This document shows, one piece after another, positions 9,260 to 17,824 of a stretch of DNA of 64,000 bases. Below the pieces are notes generated by a model. It ran no database searches. It was not told the origin of the DNA and was given only the letters and a program-made list of their open reading frames with translations. The number at the start of each line of letters is the position of its first letter. Positions within the stretch are counted from its first letter, which is position 1. The stretch spans positions 62,001 to 126,000 of the forward strand of contig JAWKUA010000005.1 in assembly GCA_041398785.1 (NCBI GenBank). The letters are read 5' to 3'. Origin of the DNA: Planctomycetaceae bacterium (GTDB lineage: Bacteria > Planctomycetota > Planctomycetia > Planctomycetales > Planctomycetaceae). A program made the position numbers and the translations under genes.

Positions 9260-10234
9260 TCACGTCTTCAGATGAAAGTAGCTGTGAATATGGGGCTGGC
9301 CACGGAAATACCAGACCATTTCCGGACCTTCGATCTGCCACGTGTCCCAGACCTGATCGGAGCCGATGTCGTATTTTCCGTCGTACCAAGACACATAGAG
9401 CCGATCGACCATGCCCCTTTCTCCGATGCTCGCCATCGTGGCGTTGACATCATCTTCGCGAAACATCGCCAGCATCTTCTTCATCGTTTCCTTGAACAGC
9501 GTTTTCTGGTCCGCGGAAAGCTGCGAGCAGCTCAGTCCCGACCATTCCGACGTCTTCTTCTTCACGACCACATCCGGGTTTTCGCTGCGGGGGCTTGTGG
9601 ACAGCAGAGCCTGCTTCCGCTGCGATTCATCCAGTGACTGCACGAATTCATTGAAGACCTTTCCCTGGTACCAATAGGGATTGCCGGGATGGTCTGCCGT
9701 TTCGTTGAACTCGTCGCGAAAATGGCCGTAGAAAATCGGGTTGCCGCCGAATCCGAGCCCCTTATCCGTGTGAGCGTTGCAGCGTCGCGTGACGTGATGT
9801 CCCGTGTAGATGAACTCAAAATCATCGTGGTCCGGTGTTCCGAAGAACCCAACCGCCGGTGCGTTCTTGAGTTCTCCATACTGATCGAGTCTGACCTGTT
9901 CTCTGACCGCGTCCTGGTGATTGGCACTGTGCAGCGAATCGAAGATCCGTCCGATCAGAGCCTGCTGATCGGCATCGAACGTTGCGGGGATCCGATGGTC
10001 GGGATGGATGTACCACCAGTTGCTGACGTACTTTCGTCGCGGATGATCGATCGGCAGGCAGACCTTCGCCCGCTGCTCGTCGGTCATGCTTTTGTAAAGC
10101 TGCATGGGCAGCGAATCCGACACCGTTTCTTCCGCGATTGCGGTTCCCGAAAACTTCGGCAGCGGCGATATCGCCAACACCGCCAGCGAGGCACCGGCAG
10201 ATTGAAGTAGCTCTCGGCGACTGAAGTTTCTCAT
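9260..10234 (-). CDS. Tat-exported DUF3500-like protein
   Basis: A 324-residue protein whose start (ATG 10232-10234) follows GGAG. The N-terminus is a twin-arginine signal (SRRELLQSAGASLAVLAI), so it is exported folded. The mature part has HHVTRRCNAHTDKGLGFGG followed by NPIFYGH, matching the HH...G.NP pattern of DUF3500 proteins, and a C-terminal WYFRGQPHIHSYFHLK rich in histidines that could bind metal. Length fits the DUF3500 family (about 300-400 residues). The biochemical role of that family is not established as far as I know. Neighbours are other exported hydrolase-like proteins in the same orientation, which suggests a periplasmic degradation or modification set but does not prove it. 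Confidence 0.7.
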   Translation of the reverse strand: MRNFSRRELLQSAGASLAVLAISPLPKFSGTAIAEETVSDSLPMQLYKSMTDEQRAKVCLPIDHPRRKYVSNWWYIHPDHRIPATFDADQQALIGRIFDSLHSANHQDAVREQVRLDQYGELKNAPAVGFFGTPDHDDFEFIYTGHHVTRRCNAHTDKGLGFGGNPIFYGHFRDEFNETADHPGNPYWYQGKVFNEFVQSLDESQRKQALLSTSPRSENPDVVVKKKTSEWSGLSCSQLSADQKTLFKETMKKMLAMFREDDVNATMASIGERGMVDRLYVSWYDGKYDIGSDQVWDTWQIEGPEMVWYFRGQPHIHSYFHLKT

Positions 10235-10489
10235 GGTGCGCTCCGTGACAAGTGATGAATCATGCGGCTCGAAGGGCAGAACACCGCGGGTCGGAGGTCG
10301 GCCCCGTCCGCACGGCTTTTCGAACGCGACTCATCATACCGAATCCCGGCGGCGGTGTCCTGAAGACTTCCGACAACTGGTCCTGATCGCAAAGTGCGCG
10401 TCACGCGTTCGATCCGACCGAGCGGCCAGGCGATCGCGCGGGGTTCGTCCGAAGTGTCAATCCGCCCGATCGGTTCGAACCGCGAATGC

Positions 10490-11566
10490 TCACACGGACC
10501 CTATCGCACTGGCGGCAATCTGGTCGAGATCCGCGAACTCAGCCGCGTTTCCCGCCTGCGTTGTAAGTCTGCAGATCAGATCGATCGTTCTGAATTCCGG
10601 GTCGACCACGCCGAGGCACGACGGATGAGCAAGGAAATCGAAGACAGCTCGATGGTCAATCGCCCAGGTGACGGCTCGTCGGATCGCATCCAGGAACCAC
10701 TCCAGCTTCCACTGACCCGTGCGAAACGCTCCGATGTCGCTGATCGGACTCATCGGGATTTCCACCAGCCCCGTGGGATACACAAACGGCTGCGCAGATC
10801 GCTGAGCGTCGACAATGCTGTCCAGGACAGCATCACCGGGTTTCTGTTCAGGCGCGGAATTGGCATGCGGCGGATAGACGCTGCTGACCCAGGTGAATCC
10901 GAGTTCCAGCAGCAGTTGCTGCAGATCTTCGCGGCCATTCAGACCGGTGCTGAATCCTCCCGGAGTACGAAAGCCGCGATTTCTGATGCCGGTCCGCTGT
11001 TCCAGGGCAAGCGTCGTCAGGCGGATGTTTTCGCGAATGACTTCCGCCACGGAGCGGCCTTCGATCAGCCACGGGGAACGCCGGAAGCGAAACTGCAGCT
11101 CGTCCGGTGTCGCTGCCAGCAGGTTTACGTGATCGTAGGTATGGTTGCCGATCGGGTGCCCCTGGTCCGCAATCGCATTCAGCCAGGACACGTCCGGCTG
11201 CTCCAGAACGCGCCCGACACAGAAATAGTGAATACTTCCTCCGTGGTTCTTCACTCGCCGGCCTGCGTCGACGGCATACTGTTTTGTCGCGTCGTCGAGA
11301 TTTCCCTTTTCGTAGTCCCAGTGCGTGTCCTGCCGGCGTGGAAAGTTGCGGCTCATTTCCAGATCCAGCGTGATCGCGATTTGAGCCTTCTTCGGCAGAT
11401 CTCCGGCCGAATCCCGCTGCTGAGCAACCACACTGCTGCACCCCGCAAGAGACACACCGGCTGCAGTTCGCAGCCAGCGGCGACGCGTCAGATTTCCTGT
11501 CGCCACCTCGCTCGCCGACGCGTGCTCGATCCGACGGCCGCGTTGCGGTAAATCTGCGGACATCAT
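10490..11566 (-). CDS. Polysaccharide deacetylase family protein (NodB fold), Tat lipoprotein
   Basis: A 358-residue protein starting at ATG 11564-11566, with AAAGGA upstream and a 4-nt overlap with the preceding gene's stop. The leader LTRRRWLRTAAGVSLAGCSS combines a twin-arginine motif and a lipobox (LAGC). NodB-type motifs are present: TLDLEMS in place of TFDDG, GHPIGNHTYDHVN (the HxxxH metal site), RTPGGF, and LAHPS near the end. The D-x-E form of motif 1 resembles the subgroup with a DVE-type start. Predicted role: metal-dependent N-deacetylation or amide hydrolysis of a polysaccharide or a small amide at the cell surface. Translational coupling to the isochorismatase-like hydrolase upstream suggests a shared substrate pathway. 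Confidence 0.8.
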   Translation of the reverse strand: MMSADLPQRGRRIEHASASEVATGNLTRRRWLRTAAGVSLAGCSSVVAQQRDSAGDLPKKAQIAITLDLEMSRNFPRRQDTHWDYEKGNLDDATKQYAVDAGRRVKNHGGSIHYFCVGRVLEQPDVSWLNAIADQGHPIGNHTYDHVNLLAATPDELQFRFRRSPWLIEGRSVAEVIRENIRLTTLALEQRTGIRNRGFRTPGGFSTGLNGREDLQQLLLELGFTWVSSVYPPHANSAPEQKPGDAVLDSIVDAQRSAQPFVYPTGLVEIPMSPISDIGAFRTGQWKLEWFLDAIRRAVTWAIDHRAVFDFLAHPSCLGVVDPEFRTIDLICRLTTQAGNAAEFADLDQIAASAIGSV

Positions 11567-12633
11567 TCGTCCTTTGCGTCGAACGTAATCCACGACACCT
11601 GCGTGATCAGTTGATTCAATGCGGCGTAGGAAATCGCCGCGTTGACGGCAAACCGCGGAGACGTGTTCGACGGAAACGTAGCCAGTGACGCGTCACCCAC
11701 CAGAAACACATTGAAATCCTGCGACAGGTTTTCGTAACCGGCCGTCGTCTTGCAGAAGCACATGTCCGTCGCGTAGCCGGTCAGAAGCACGTGCCGGATT
11801 CCGTGATCCCGCAGAAATGATCGCAGCGGTTCGTAACCGTCGGCATCGTAAATCACAACATCGGTCGGATGGACGTCGACGTCGGTGGTCACCGGAATCG
11901 GAAGTTCCCAGAACCCTGCGTTGTTGTATCGAGCACTGGAATCGATGCCGGGAAACTGGCGGAAATAATCCCGCACGGGAAGATCGTTCGACAGCGAAAG
12001 TTTTTCCGGCAGCGGTTCGCCGCGATATTCGAAACCGGTCAGTTTCGCCGTCAGCTCGGCGGCTCCTGACTTTCGATCCTGCTCCGTGGGAGTGTGCGAC
12101 AACGAGCGGTACAGCTTGCGGCGAATCGGATCTTTTGCTCCCGGCAGACTGTACATCACAAACGCCGCGCGGCCGCGAAGCGAGTTCAACAAAGGTCGTA
12201 CGACCTCGCGCGTATGCCGACCGGCCAGATGGTTCTTCTCCTTCGTACAGAAATCGGCGACTCCGGCCGGCTCCGGCGTATTCCAGCCCTGACCGTCATC
12301 AATACCCCACGGATGAACCATGATCACCGCAGTGTTCCGCGCGTTCAGGTGATTCGGCATTTCGATGATGCCGCGAGCGTTGTACGAAAACCTCCACGCG
12401 CGAACATGCAGATCCGCACCTTCGTCATCAACAATCGCCGGCGCTTCGTAATGCGCCTGCTCGATGATGGGCTCAAAGAACTCCGGATAGTCGGCCAGCA
12501 GCGGACTCGCGTCTTCGATGCGCCGCAGTTCATTGCGATACGCACGCGGGACACCACCCGTTTCCTGGGCAGGCAGGTTCGCGGCTGACAGCAGCGTACA
12601 ACAGACAATCAGGACCGTTCGCGAAAAAAACAT
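11563..12633 (-). CDS. Exported isochorismatase-like cysteine hydrolase
   Basis: A 356-residue protein. I start it at ATG 12631-12633 because GGAG lies seven bases upstream and a signal peptide follows (SRTVLIVCCTLLSAANLPAQ). Longer upstream starts would bury that signal. The Rossmann-like core of the isochorismatase/nicotinamidase superfamily is recognisable: TAVIMVHPWGIDDGQGW near residue 100, and TGYATDMCFCKTTAGY near residue 290, where the first Cys is the expected nucleophile, followed by FLVGDASLATF. It probably hydrolyses an amide or ester outside the cytoplasm. The N-terminal 80 residues are extra compared with the 200-residue family core. Its stop overlaps the start of the deacetylase gene (ATGA), so the two are probably co-translated. 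Confidence 0.75.
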   Translation of the reverse strand: MFFSRTVLIVCCTLLSAANLPAQETGGVPRAYRNELRRIEDASPLLADYPEFFEPIIEQAHYEAPAIVDDEGADLHVRAWRFSYNARGIIEMPNHLNARNTAVIMVHPWGIDDGQGWNTPEPAGVADFCTKEKNHLAGRHTREVVRPLLNSLRGRAAFVMYSLPGAKDPIRRKLYRSLSHTPTEQDRKSGAAELTAKLTGFEYRGEPLPEKLSLSNDLPVRDYFRQFPGIDSSARYNNAGFWELPIPVTTDVDVHPTDVVIYDADGYEPLRSFLRDHGIRHVLLTGYATDMCFCKTTAGYENLSQDFNVFLVGDASLATFPSNTSPRFAVNAAISYAALNQLITQVSWITFDAKDE

Positions 12634-12853
12634 GGCTGACTCCGTCGTCAATTGGTCCGTCATCGTTCGCCTGGCAGCGCGAACGACAGACACGTGAATC
12701 GAACAGCGCGAAGGAGTTTCCTGCAACCGAACGCGACGACTTTTGAAGTGACAACACAGCTTCCCGACGCCGTTGTCGTTCGGGTGACGAACGCTTCGCT
12801 TCGCCGGCTCGAATGTAGCTCGCAGGCCGCCGTCCGAAAACCACGGTGACAGG

Positions 12854-13988
12854 TCACAGCTTTCCATCGTCGCCCCGGACGACGTCACCACGAATGTAAT
12901 GGTCCCCGCCGAACAATTGCGATGTCACGGCGCGGATGTTCGGCCACTCGGGAATTCGAAGCAGACCACTGCCTCCGATTGGTGGCCTGGCCGACGATCC
13001 ACCGATCAGTTTCGGCGCGACAAACACGTGAACTTCGTCAATCAACTGTGCGTCGAAGAAACTGCCGAGCACCTCCGGACCCGCTTCGATCATCACGTTC
13101 GTGAAATGTCGTTTCGCGAGTTCCGTCAAAACTGCGGAAACGTCGGGACGCCCGACGGCATCCGGCGGAGCTGTGAAGACTTCGCAGCCGAGTTCCTTCA
13201 GTCGCTGCACCTGCTGAGATTCGGCCAGGCTGGTGACGACGACCAGTACCGCAGCGTCAGCGATGGTCTTGACAAGCCGGCTGTCCGCTGAGACGGAAGT
13301 GCCGCGGGAATCCAGCACCACGCGCAGCGCCGTTCGCGGTCCGGCGGGCCGAGCGGTCAGCGCGGGATCGTCGCGCCGCACCGTGCCGGCTCCCGTGACG
13401 ATCGCGTCCATGCGGCCTCGCAAACGATGAACCTCGGCCCGCGATTCGTCATTCGAAATCCATTGCGAATGCCCCGTCGCGGTGGCGATCCGACCGTCAA
13501 GCGTCATCGCCCACTTGGCATGAACCCATGGTCGTCCGCTGCACATCAGCATTTCGAACGGAGCGATCAGGCGTCGCACTTCGTCTTCGCAGACGCCGAT
13601 CTCGACTTCAATCCCGGCGACCCGCAGCCGATCGATTCCCCGACCGGCCGCATGCCTTGCCGGATCCTGGCAGCCGATGACCACTCGGCGAAATCCGGCG
13701 GCAATCACCGCGTCTGTGCAGGGCGGTGTCTTGCCGTGATGACAGCACGGTTCCAGCGTGACAAAAAGCTGAGCACCGTGCGTGCGGTCCGGCACGCCGG
13801 ATCGCGTTGACTTCCGCATGAGCGTCGCCGAACTTTCGATGATAACCATCGGCAATCAGAGTTCCGTCATCGCTGACAACGGCGGCTCCCACAGCGGGAT
13901 TCGGTTCCACTCTCCCGATCCCGCTTCGCGCAATCTGAAGAACATGCTTCATCGCCGAAATGTCGTCACCAAACACCGTCATCGCCAC
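12854..13988 (-). CDS. ribD: RibD: pyrimidine deaminase/reductase of riboflavin synthesis, interrupted by one frameshift
   Basis: Bifunctional riboflavin-pathway enzyme (cytosolic) that deaminates and then reduces the GTP-derived pyrimidine. The deaminase half begins with MKHVLQIARSGIGRVEPNPAVGA and carries DAHAEVNAI (zinc His and catalytic Glu). The zinc cysteines LEPCCHHGKTPPC follow in the next frame. The reductase half has AMTLDGRIATATGHSQWIS, TVRRDDPALT and a C-terminal GGSGL. The frame changes near 13790-13800, where two bases missing or one extra within GCCGGACCG would restore reading from AIRRAG into HGAQLFVTLEP. All catalytic residues survive, so a sequencing indel is at least as likely as true loss. 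The start is GTG 13986-13988 or ATG 13980-13982. Confidence 0.85.
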
Positions 13989-14149
13989 AGCATATCTGCG
14001 GCCTCCGCTTCGGGTAATCAGCAGCGGTCACGATTTTGGATTTCGAACGGCCTTCAATAACAAGCGGGGGTGCAATCCTGGCGCTTTCCAATGCTTCAGG
14101 GAACGATCTATCCTGTGCAGGCTCAGCAATCGTGTGGAGGAAAAGTGTT

Positions 14150-14548
14150 ATGACTGAACATTCTGCTGAAATCGACAAGAACGCTGTGTTTCGTAACGTG
14201 CTGTACATGATGTCAACCATGGCGTCTCGACCGACGATGTGCTTTCACAGTCCGGAAGAGGCCCATGGTACGATTGTCGGCCTGGCGGCGGTGCTGTTCC
14301 TGCTGAAGAAGGGTCCACATCGCGCCTACATACATGCGGTGCATCTTGCAAATAGCGTTGTGACAGACGTGCCGCGTGATCCCAACCTGTTTGCCCTTCT
14401 TTGCCACGAAGCTCTTCGGCCGGAGGACAAGACGTCGATGGACGCATTCCGAAAGAACTGCCCCCTGTTTCTCGCAAGACTTGTAGAGCTGCTTGAGTTG
14501 GAAGACGTCCTCGGGGAGGCTCAGAACATCTCGCTGCGGCCGATATGA
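14150..14548 (+). CDS. Small hypothetical protein
   Basis: 132 residues from ATG at 14150, with GGAGG at 14136-14140. No family is recognised. The sequence has a conserved-looking core (NAVFRNVLYMMSTMASRP, then EEAHGTIVGLAAVLFLLKK) and an acidic, leucine-rich C-terminal helix (LARLVELLELEDVLGEA). It lacks a signal peptide and long membrane spans, so it is probably cytosolic and helical. It stands alone between the divergent ribD gene and the convergent tctA gene. The good ribosome-binding site and uninterrupted frame support a real gene. Confidence 0.6.
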   Translation: MTEHSAEIDKNAVFRNVLYMMSTMASRPTMCFHSPEEAHGTIVGLAAVLFLLKKGPHRAYIHAVHLANSVVTDVPRDPNLFALLCHEALRPEDKTSMDAFRKNCPLFLARLVELLELEDVLGEAQNISLRPI

Positions 14549-14804
14549 GCCGACGATACGCAGACCACTGATATTTCAGAGCTCCGAGCAAGTCAACGCC
14601 CCAAAGTCGCCGCCACGCTCCGCGTGACGGGCGGTTCGTGTTGACTCACTGAAACTTTCCGACTGAGATCGGAGCGGAAAGCCTGACGCTGGTGCATTGA
14701 AGAACAGGAGCGACTTTGGCCGACGAATCCGAGTCGGACGGTCGGACACGGCTTGTCCGGGCGGAGGAATCTTGCCAGGAAGAGCGGGAAATGTGCGCGG
14801 AGCA

Positions 14805-16364
14805 TCACGCGGGGCGTGATGGGTACTCTTGCGTGTCGCGGCGTGAGGCTCGGATGATGGACATGAGCATGACGGCGAAGGCCAGCGCCAGGACGATGGC
14901 GATTGGTCGGTTCACCAGAGCCAGCGGGTTGCCGGCGGAACCGGTCAGCACCTGAACGAAGCGTTCTTCCAGCGGGCCACCAAGGATGAGACCAAGCACT
15001 ACCGGTCCCAGCGGAATTTCGAAGCGTGACAGCAGAAATCCGGTAACGCCCATCGTCAGCATCGTGGCAACGTCAAACAGGCTGCCGTTCAGCGCATAGG
15101 AACCGGTGACACAGAACAGAACGATCATCGGCAGCAGAATTCGCCGCGGAATCCGCACGATGCGGCCTCCCAGGCGGATCGCCAGAAATCCAACGGGAAC
15201 CAGCACCAGGTTCGCCAGCAGAAAGATCAGGTACAGGCTGTAGACGAACGTCGCCTGGTCTTCAAAGATCTTCGGGCCGGGCGTCAGGTTTTTCATCATC
15301 AGCACGCCGAGCACGATCGCTGTGATGGAATCTCCGGGAATGCCGAACACCAGCGCGGGAATCCAGCTTCCGGCCAGAGCGGCGTTGTTGGCCGACGTCG
15401 CGTCGGCAATGCAGTCCAGGCTGTCAACAGTCTCCGACTTCGCGGAATCTTCGGCGGCTGCGTTTTGAAGTTTCTTCAACCGGGCTCGTTTGGACACGGC
15501 GAATGAGACCCAGGCGGCAATGTCGGCGCCGGCGCCGGGCAGCATTCCGATAAAGACGCCGATAGAACTCGACCGGGCGGTGTCGCGTTTTCGGCAGCGG
15601 AAGCGGCGGGCCATTTCACTGATCGATCGGCGCCACAGTTGAGCCGCAGCGATGTGATCGTGACTCGCTTCCGACGCAGCGCCGGCAGGTTCCGGACCCA
15701 GATTGCGGAAGACTTCGGACAGTCCGAACAGGCCGATCATCGCGGGAATGAAGGAGATTCCCTGGTACAGGTCGGGAATGCCGAATGTGAACCGAGCTTC
15801 CACGTGAGCGGCGCTGAGACCAATGGTCGACAGAAACAGTCCCAGCAGCAGACTCAGCAGCGCCTTCGCTTTTGAGCCTGACGCGACCAGCACGGCGCAG
15901 CTCAGGCCGATCAGATACAGCCAGAAGTATTCGGTCACGGAAAACAGCGTCGCGACTTTCGCCAGTTGCGAGCCGAGCAGCATCATTGCGATCGCGCCGA
16001 ACACGCCGCCGGTCGCGCTGCAGAACAGGGCGATTCCCAGAACGCGTTCCGCTTCGCCTCGTTTGGTGAACGCGAACGCTTCGTCCGCATAGGCCGCGGA
16101 CGACGGAGTTCCCGGGATCCGCAGAAAGACGGTCGGCAGGTCTCCGGCAAAGATCGCGCAGGCGACCATCGTGATGATCGCGGCCATCGCCGCAACGGGA
16201 TCAAGCCAATACGCCATCGGTACAAACAAAGCCACGGCCATGGTCGCGGTCAGGCCGGGAATCGCTCCCACAAAGACGCCATACACGGCGGCGCTGATGA
16301 CAATCATCCAGATGTCAAGTCGCCCGAAGACATCGGTCAGAGCCTGTGTCAGCGCTTCATTCAT
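14805..16364 (-). CDS. tctA: TctA: large membrane subunit of a tripartite tricarboxylate-type transporter
   Basis: A 519-residue inner-membrane permease with about 11-12 hydrophobic segments. Family landmarks include GAIPGLTATMAVALFVPMAY near residue 33, FLRIPGTPSSAAYADEAFAF near residue 81, IGMLPGAGADIAAWVSF in the middle, and FGIPGDSITAIVLGVLMMK in the second half. The paired PG-containing signatures are typical of TctA. The protein would couple ion flow to uptake of a carboxylate delivered by the TctC-type binding protein. It is the last gene of a three-gene minus-strand run: the fused TctC-TctB lies 54 bp upstream, and a sugar-acid dehydratase-like gene precedes that. The order suggests a sugar-acid substrate, which is inferred. 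Confidence 0.92.
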   Translation of the reverse strand: MNEALTQALTDVFGRLDIWMIVISAAVYGVFVGAIPGLTATMAVALFVPMAYWLDPVAAMAAIITMVACAIFAGDLPTVFLRIPGTPSSAAYADEAFAFTKRGEAERVLGIALFCSATGGVFGAIAMMLLGSQLAKVATLFSVTEYFWLYLIGLSCAVLVASGSKAKALLSLLLGLFLSTIGLSAAHVEARFTFGIPDLYQGISFIPAMIGLFGLSEVFRNLGPEPAGAASEASHDHIAAAQLWRRSISEMARRFRCRKRDTARSSSIGVFIGMLPGAGADIAAWVSFAVSKRARLKKLQNAAAEDSAKSETVDSLDCIADATSANNAALAGSWIPALVFGIPGDSITAIVLGVLMMKNLTPGPKIFEDQATFVYSLYLIFLLANLVLVPVGFLAIRLGGRIVRIPRRILLPMIVLFCVTGSYALNGSLFDVATMLTMGVTGFLLSRFEIPLGPVVLGLILGGPLEERFVQVLTGSAGNPLALVNRPIAIVLALAFAVMLMSIIRASRRDTQEYPSRPA

Positions 16365-16418
16365 TCGGAAACCATGATTTGTTGTTTCGGAAATGTTCCC
16401 GGAAACGATCCTGACAAG

Positions 16419-17813
16419 TCACCATGCGAACCAGCCCCACGGCAACGGAACGCCGAGTATCCCCGAAAACAACTGGTACAGGCCGGGGACCAGAACGACG
16501 GTCATTAGTGCGGCGTGAGAAATCTTCACGCGCAGGCTTAGCAGCAGAGTCAGCAGCAGCGCTGTGGATGACAGGACGTAGCCCGCGTGGTCGCACACCA
16601 GGATGAACGCGGCGACGGCGACTACAAACAGGACGGACTTCTTCCAGACGTCGGCAGTTTCGGCTCTGGCGTCATCCCGGATGCGAAACTGCTTCTTCAC
16701 CGCCAGCCAGCCTGTCGTGACGGCTGCTCCGGCCAGCAGCAGAACGGGAAATACCAGGCGACCGATCGGCGACGTATCACTTTGTGCAAACGCGGCGCTG
16801 TTCATGATCGTCCCGAACTCTTCGTCGCTGCTTTTCAGAAGTGCGGCGAACTCCTTCGGTTCCGCCACAGTTCTTTGGAATCCCGCGGACGACATGAACG
16901 CCGCGAACTCATCGCTTTCGGCGACCTTCAGCACGGCGGCCTGCATCCGCTGCTGAATTCGGGGAGGAACGTTCCTGGGATACAGCAAACCGCGCCAGCT
17001 TCCCATGACCCAGTCGATGCCCTGTTCGCGAAACGTGGGCACATCGGGAGCGGCGGGCGAACGTTCGGCGCTCATGACTCCCAGGCAGCGGACTTCGCCG
17101 GCATCCATCAGCGACCGGGCTTCCGGGATGGAGCACGACACCAGTTCCAGGCCGTCCGCCATCAATTCCTGCAATGAAGGAGCCGAGCCGTTGATCGAAA
17201 TCCACGACACATTGTTCTGGTCGATGTTCTCCCGCGCCAGCCAGCCGATCAGAGCCACGTGCCAGATTCCTCCGTTCGCGGTCCCGGACGCTCGCAGCGG
17301 CGTCGGCGCGCTGCGGATTGCGTCTTCCAGATCGGCGATGGTTTTCCAGGGAGCGTCGTGACGCACGAAGATCGCCGCGTCATCGGTGTTCAGCAGAGCC
17401 AGGGGTTCGAAGTTGTCGGGAGAAATCGGGCACAGTCCTCGCCAGTGCAGCATGTTCAGTTCGACGGTTCCCATCGTCACGGTGTAGCCATCGGCGCTCG
17501 CGAGTGCTCCGCGAGTGTGTCCCGTGACGCCGCCTCCCCCCGTAGCATTCACGACGTTGACGGGAACGCCCAGTTCCTGTTCCAGTTGCACGGCAACCTG
17601 GCGAGTCACGCGATCCGTTCCGCCTCCGGCTGACCACGGACAGATCATGGTGACCGGCCGCGACGGAAAGCGGCTTTCGTCCGAACAGCCGACCGGCAAC
17701 AGCGCAGCGGCCAGCAACAGCCACACCGGCCAGAACCATGAACCACACGGCGCCGGGACTTGCGACGGCGCGAACGATTCCAAACCGGCGGAATTCTCTG
17801 GGCACGCTGCCAT
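16419..17813 (-). CDS. TctC-TctB fusion: substrate-binding lipoprotein joined to the small membrane subunit
   Basis: A single 464-residue frame from ATG 17811-17813. Residues 26-43 form a lipoprotein-like signal (WLLLAAALLPVGCSDES). Residues 50-320 are a TctC/Bug-type periplasmic binding domain (FPSRPVTMICPWSAGGGTDRVTR, and later IPEARSLMDAGEVRCLGVMS and FREQGIDWVMGSWRGL). From about residue 335 four hydrophobic helices follow (IGRLVFPVLLLAGAA, KKSVLFVVAVAAFILV, SSTALLLTLLLSL, MTVVLVPGLYQLFSGIL), ending LPWGWF as in TctB. These subunits are normally separate polypeptides, so the binding protein here would be tethered to the transporter. The gene starts 11 bp after the dehydratase-like gene's stop, which supports co-transcription. 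Confidence 0.85.
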   Translation of the reverse strand: MAACPENSAGLESFAPSQVPAPCGSWFWPVWLLLAAALLPVGCSDESRFPSRPVTMICPWSAGGGTDRVTRQVAVQLEQELGVPVNVVNATGGGGVTGHTRGALASADGYTVTMGTVELNMLHWRGLCPISPDNFEPLALLNTDDAAIFVRHDAPWKTIADLEDAIRSAPTPLRASGTANGGIWHVALIGWLARENIDQNNVSWISINGSAPSLQELMADGLELVSCSIPEARSLMDAGEVRCLGVMSAERSPAAPDVPTFREQGIDWVMGSWRGLLYPRNVPPRIQQRMQAAVLKVAESDEFAAFMSSAGFQRTVAEPKEFAALLKSSDEEFGTIMNSAAFAQSDTSPIGRLVFPVLLLAGAAVTTGWLAVKKQFRIRDDARAETADVWKKSVLFVVAVAAFILVCDHAGYVLSSTALLLTLLLSLRVKISHAALMTVVLVPGLYQLFSGILGVPLPWGWFAW

Positions 17814-17824
17814 GGTTTTGCTTC

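Noticed and set aside
14652..14682. CTTTCCG/CGGAAAG inverted pair between the small gene and tctA
   Set aside because: Only 7 bp with a 13-nt loop and no T-run; could be chance.
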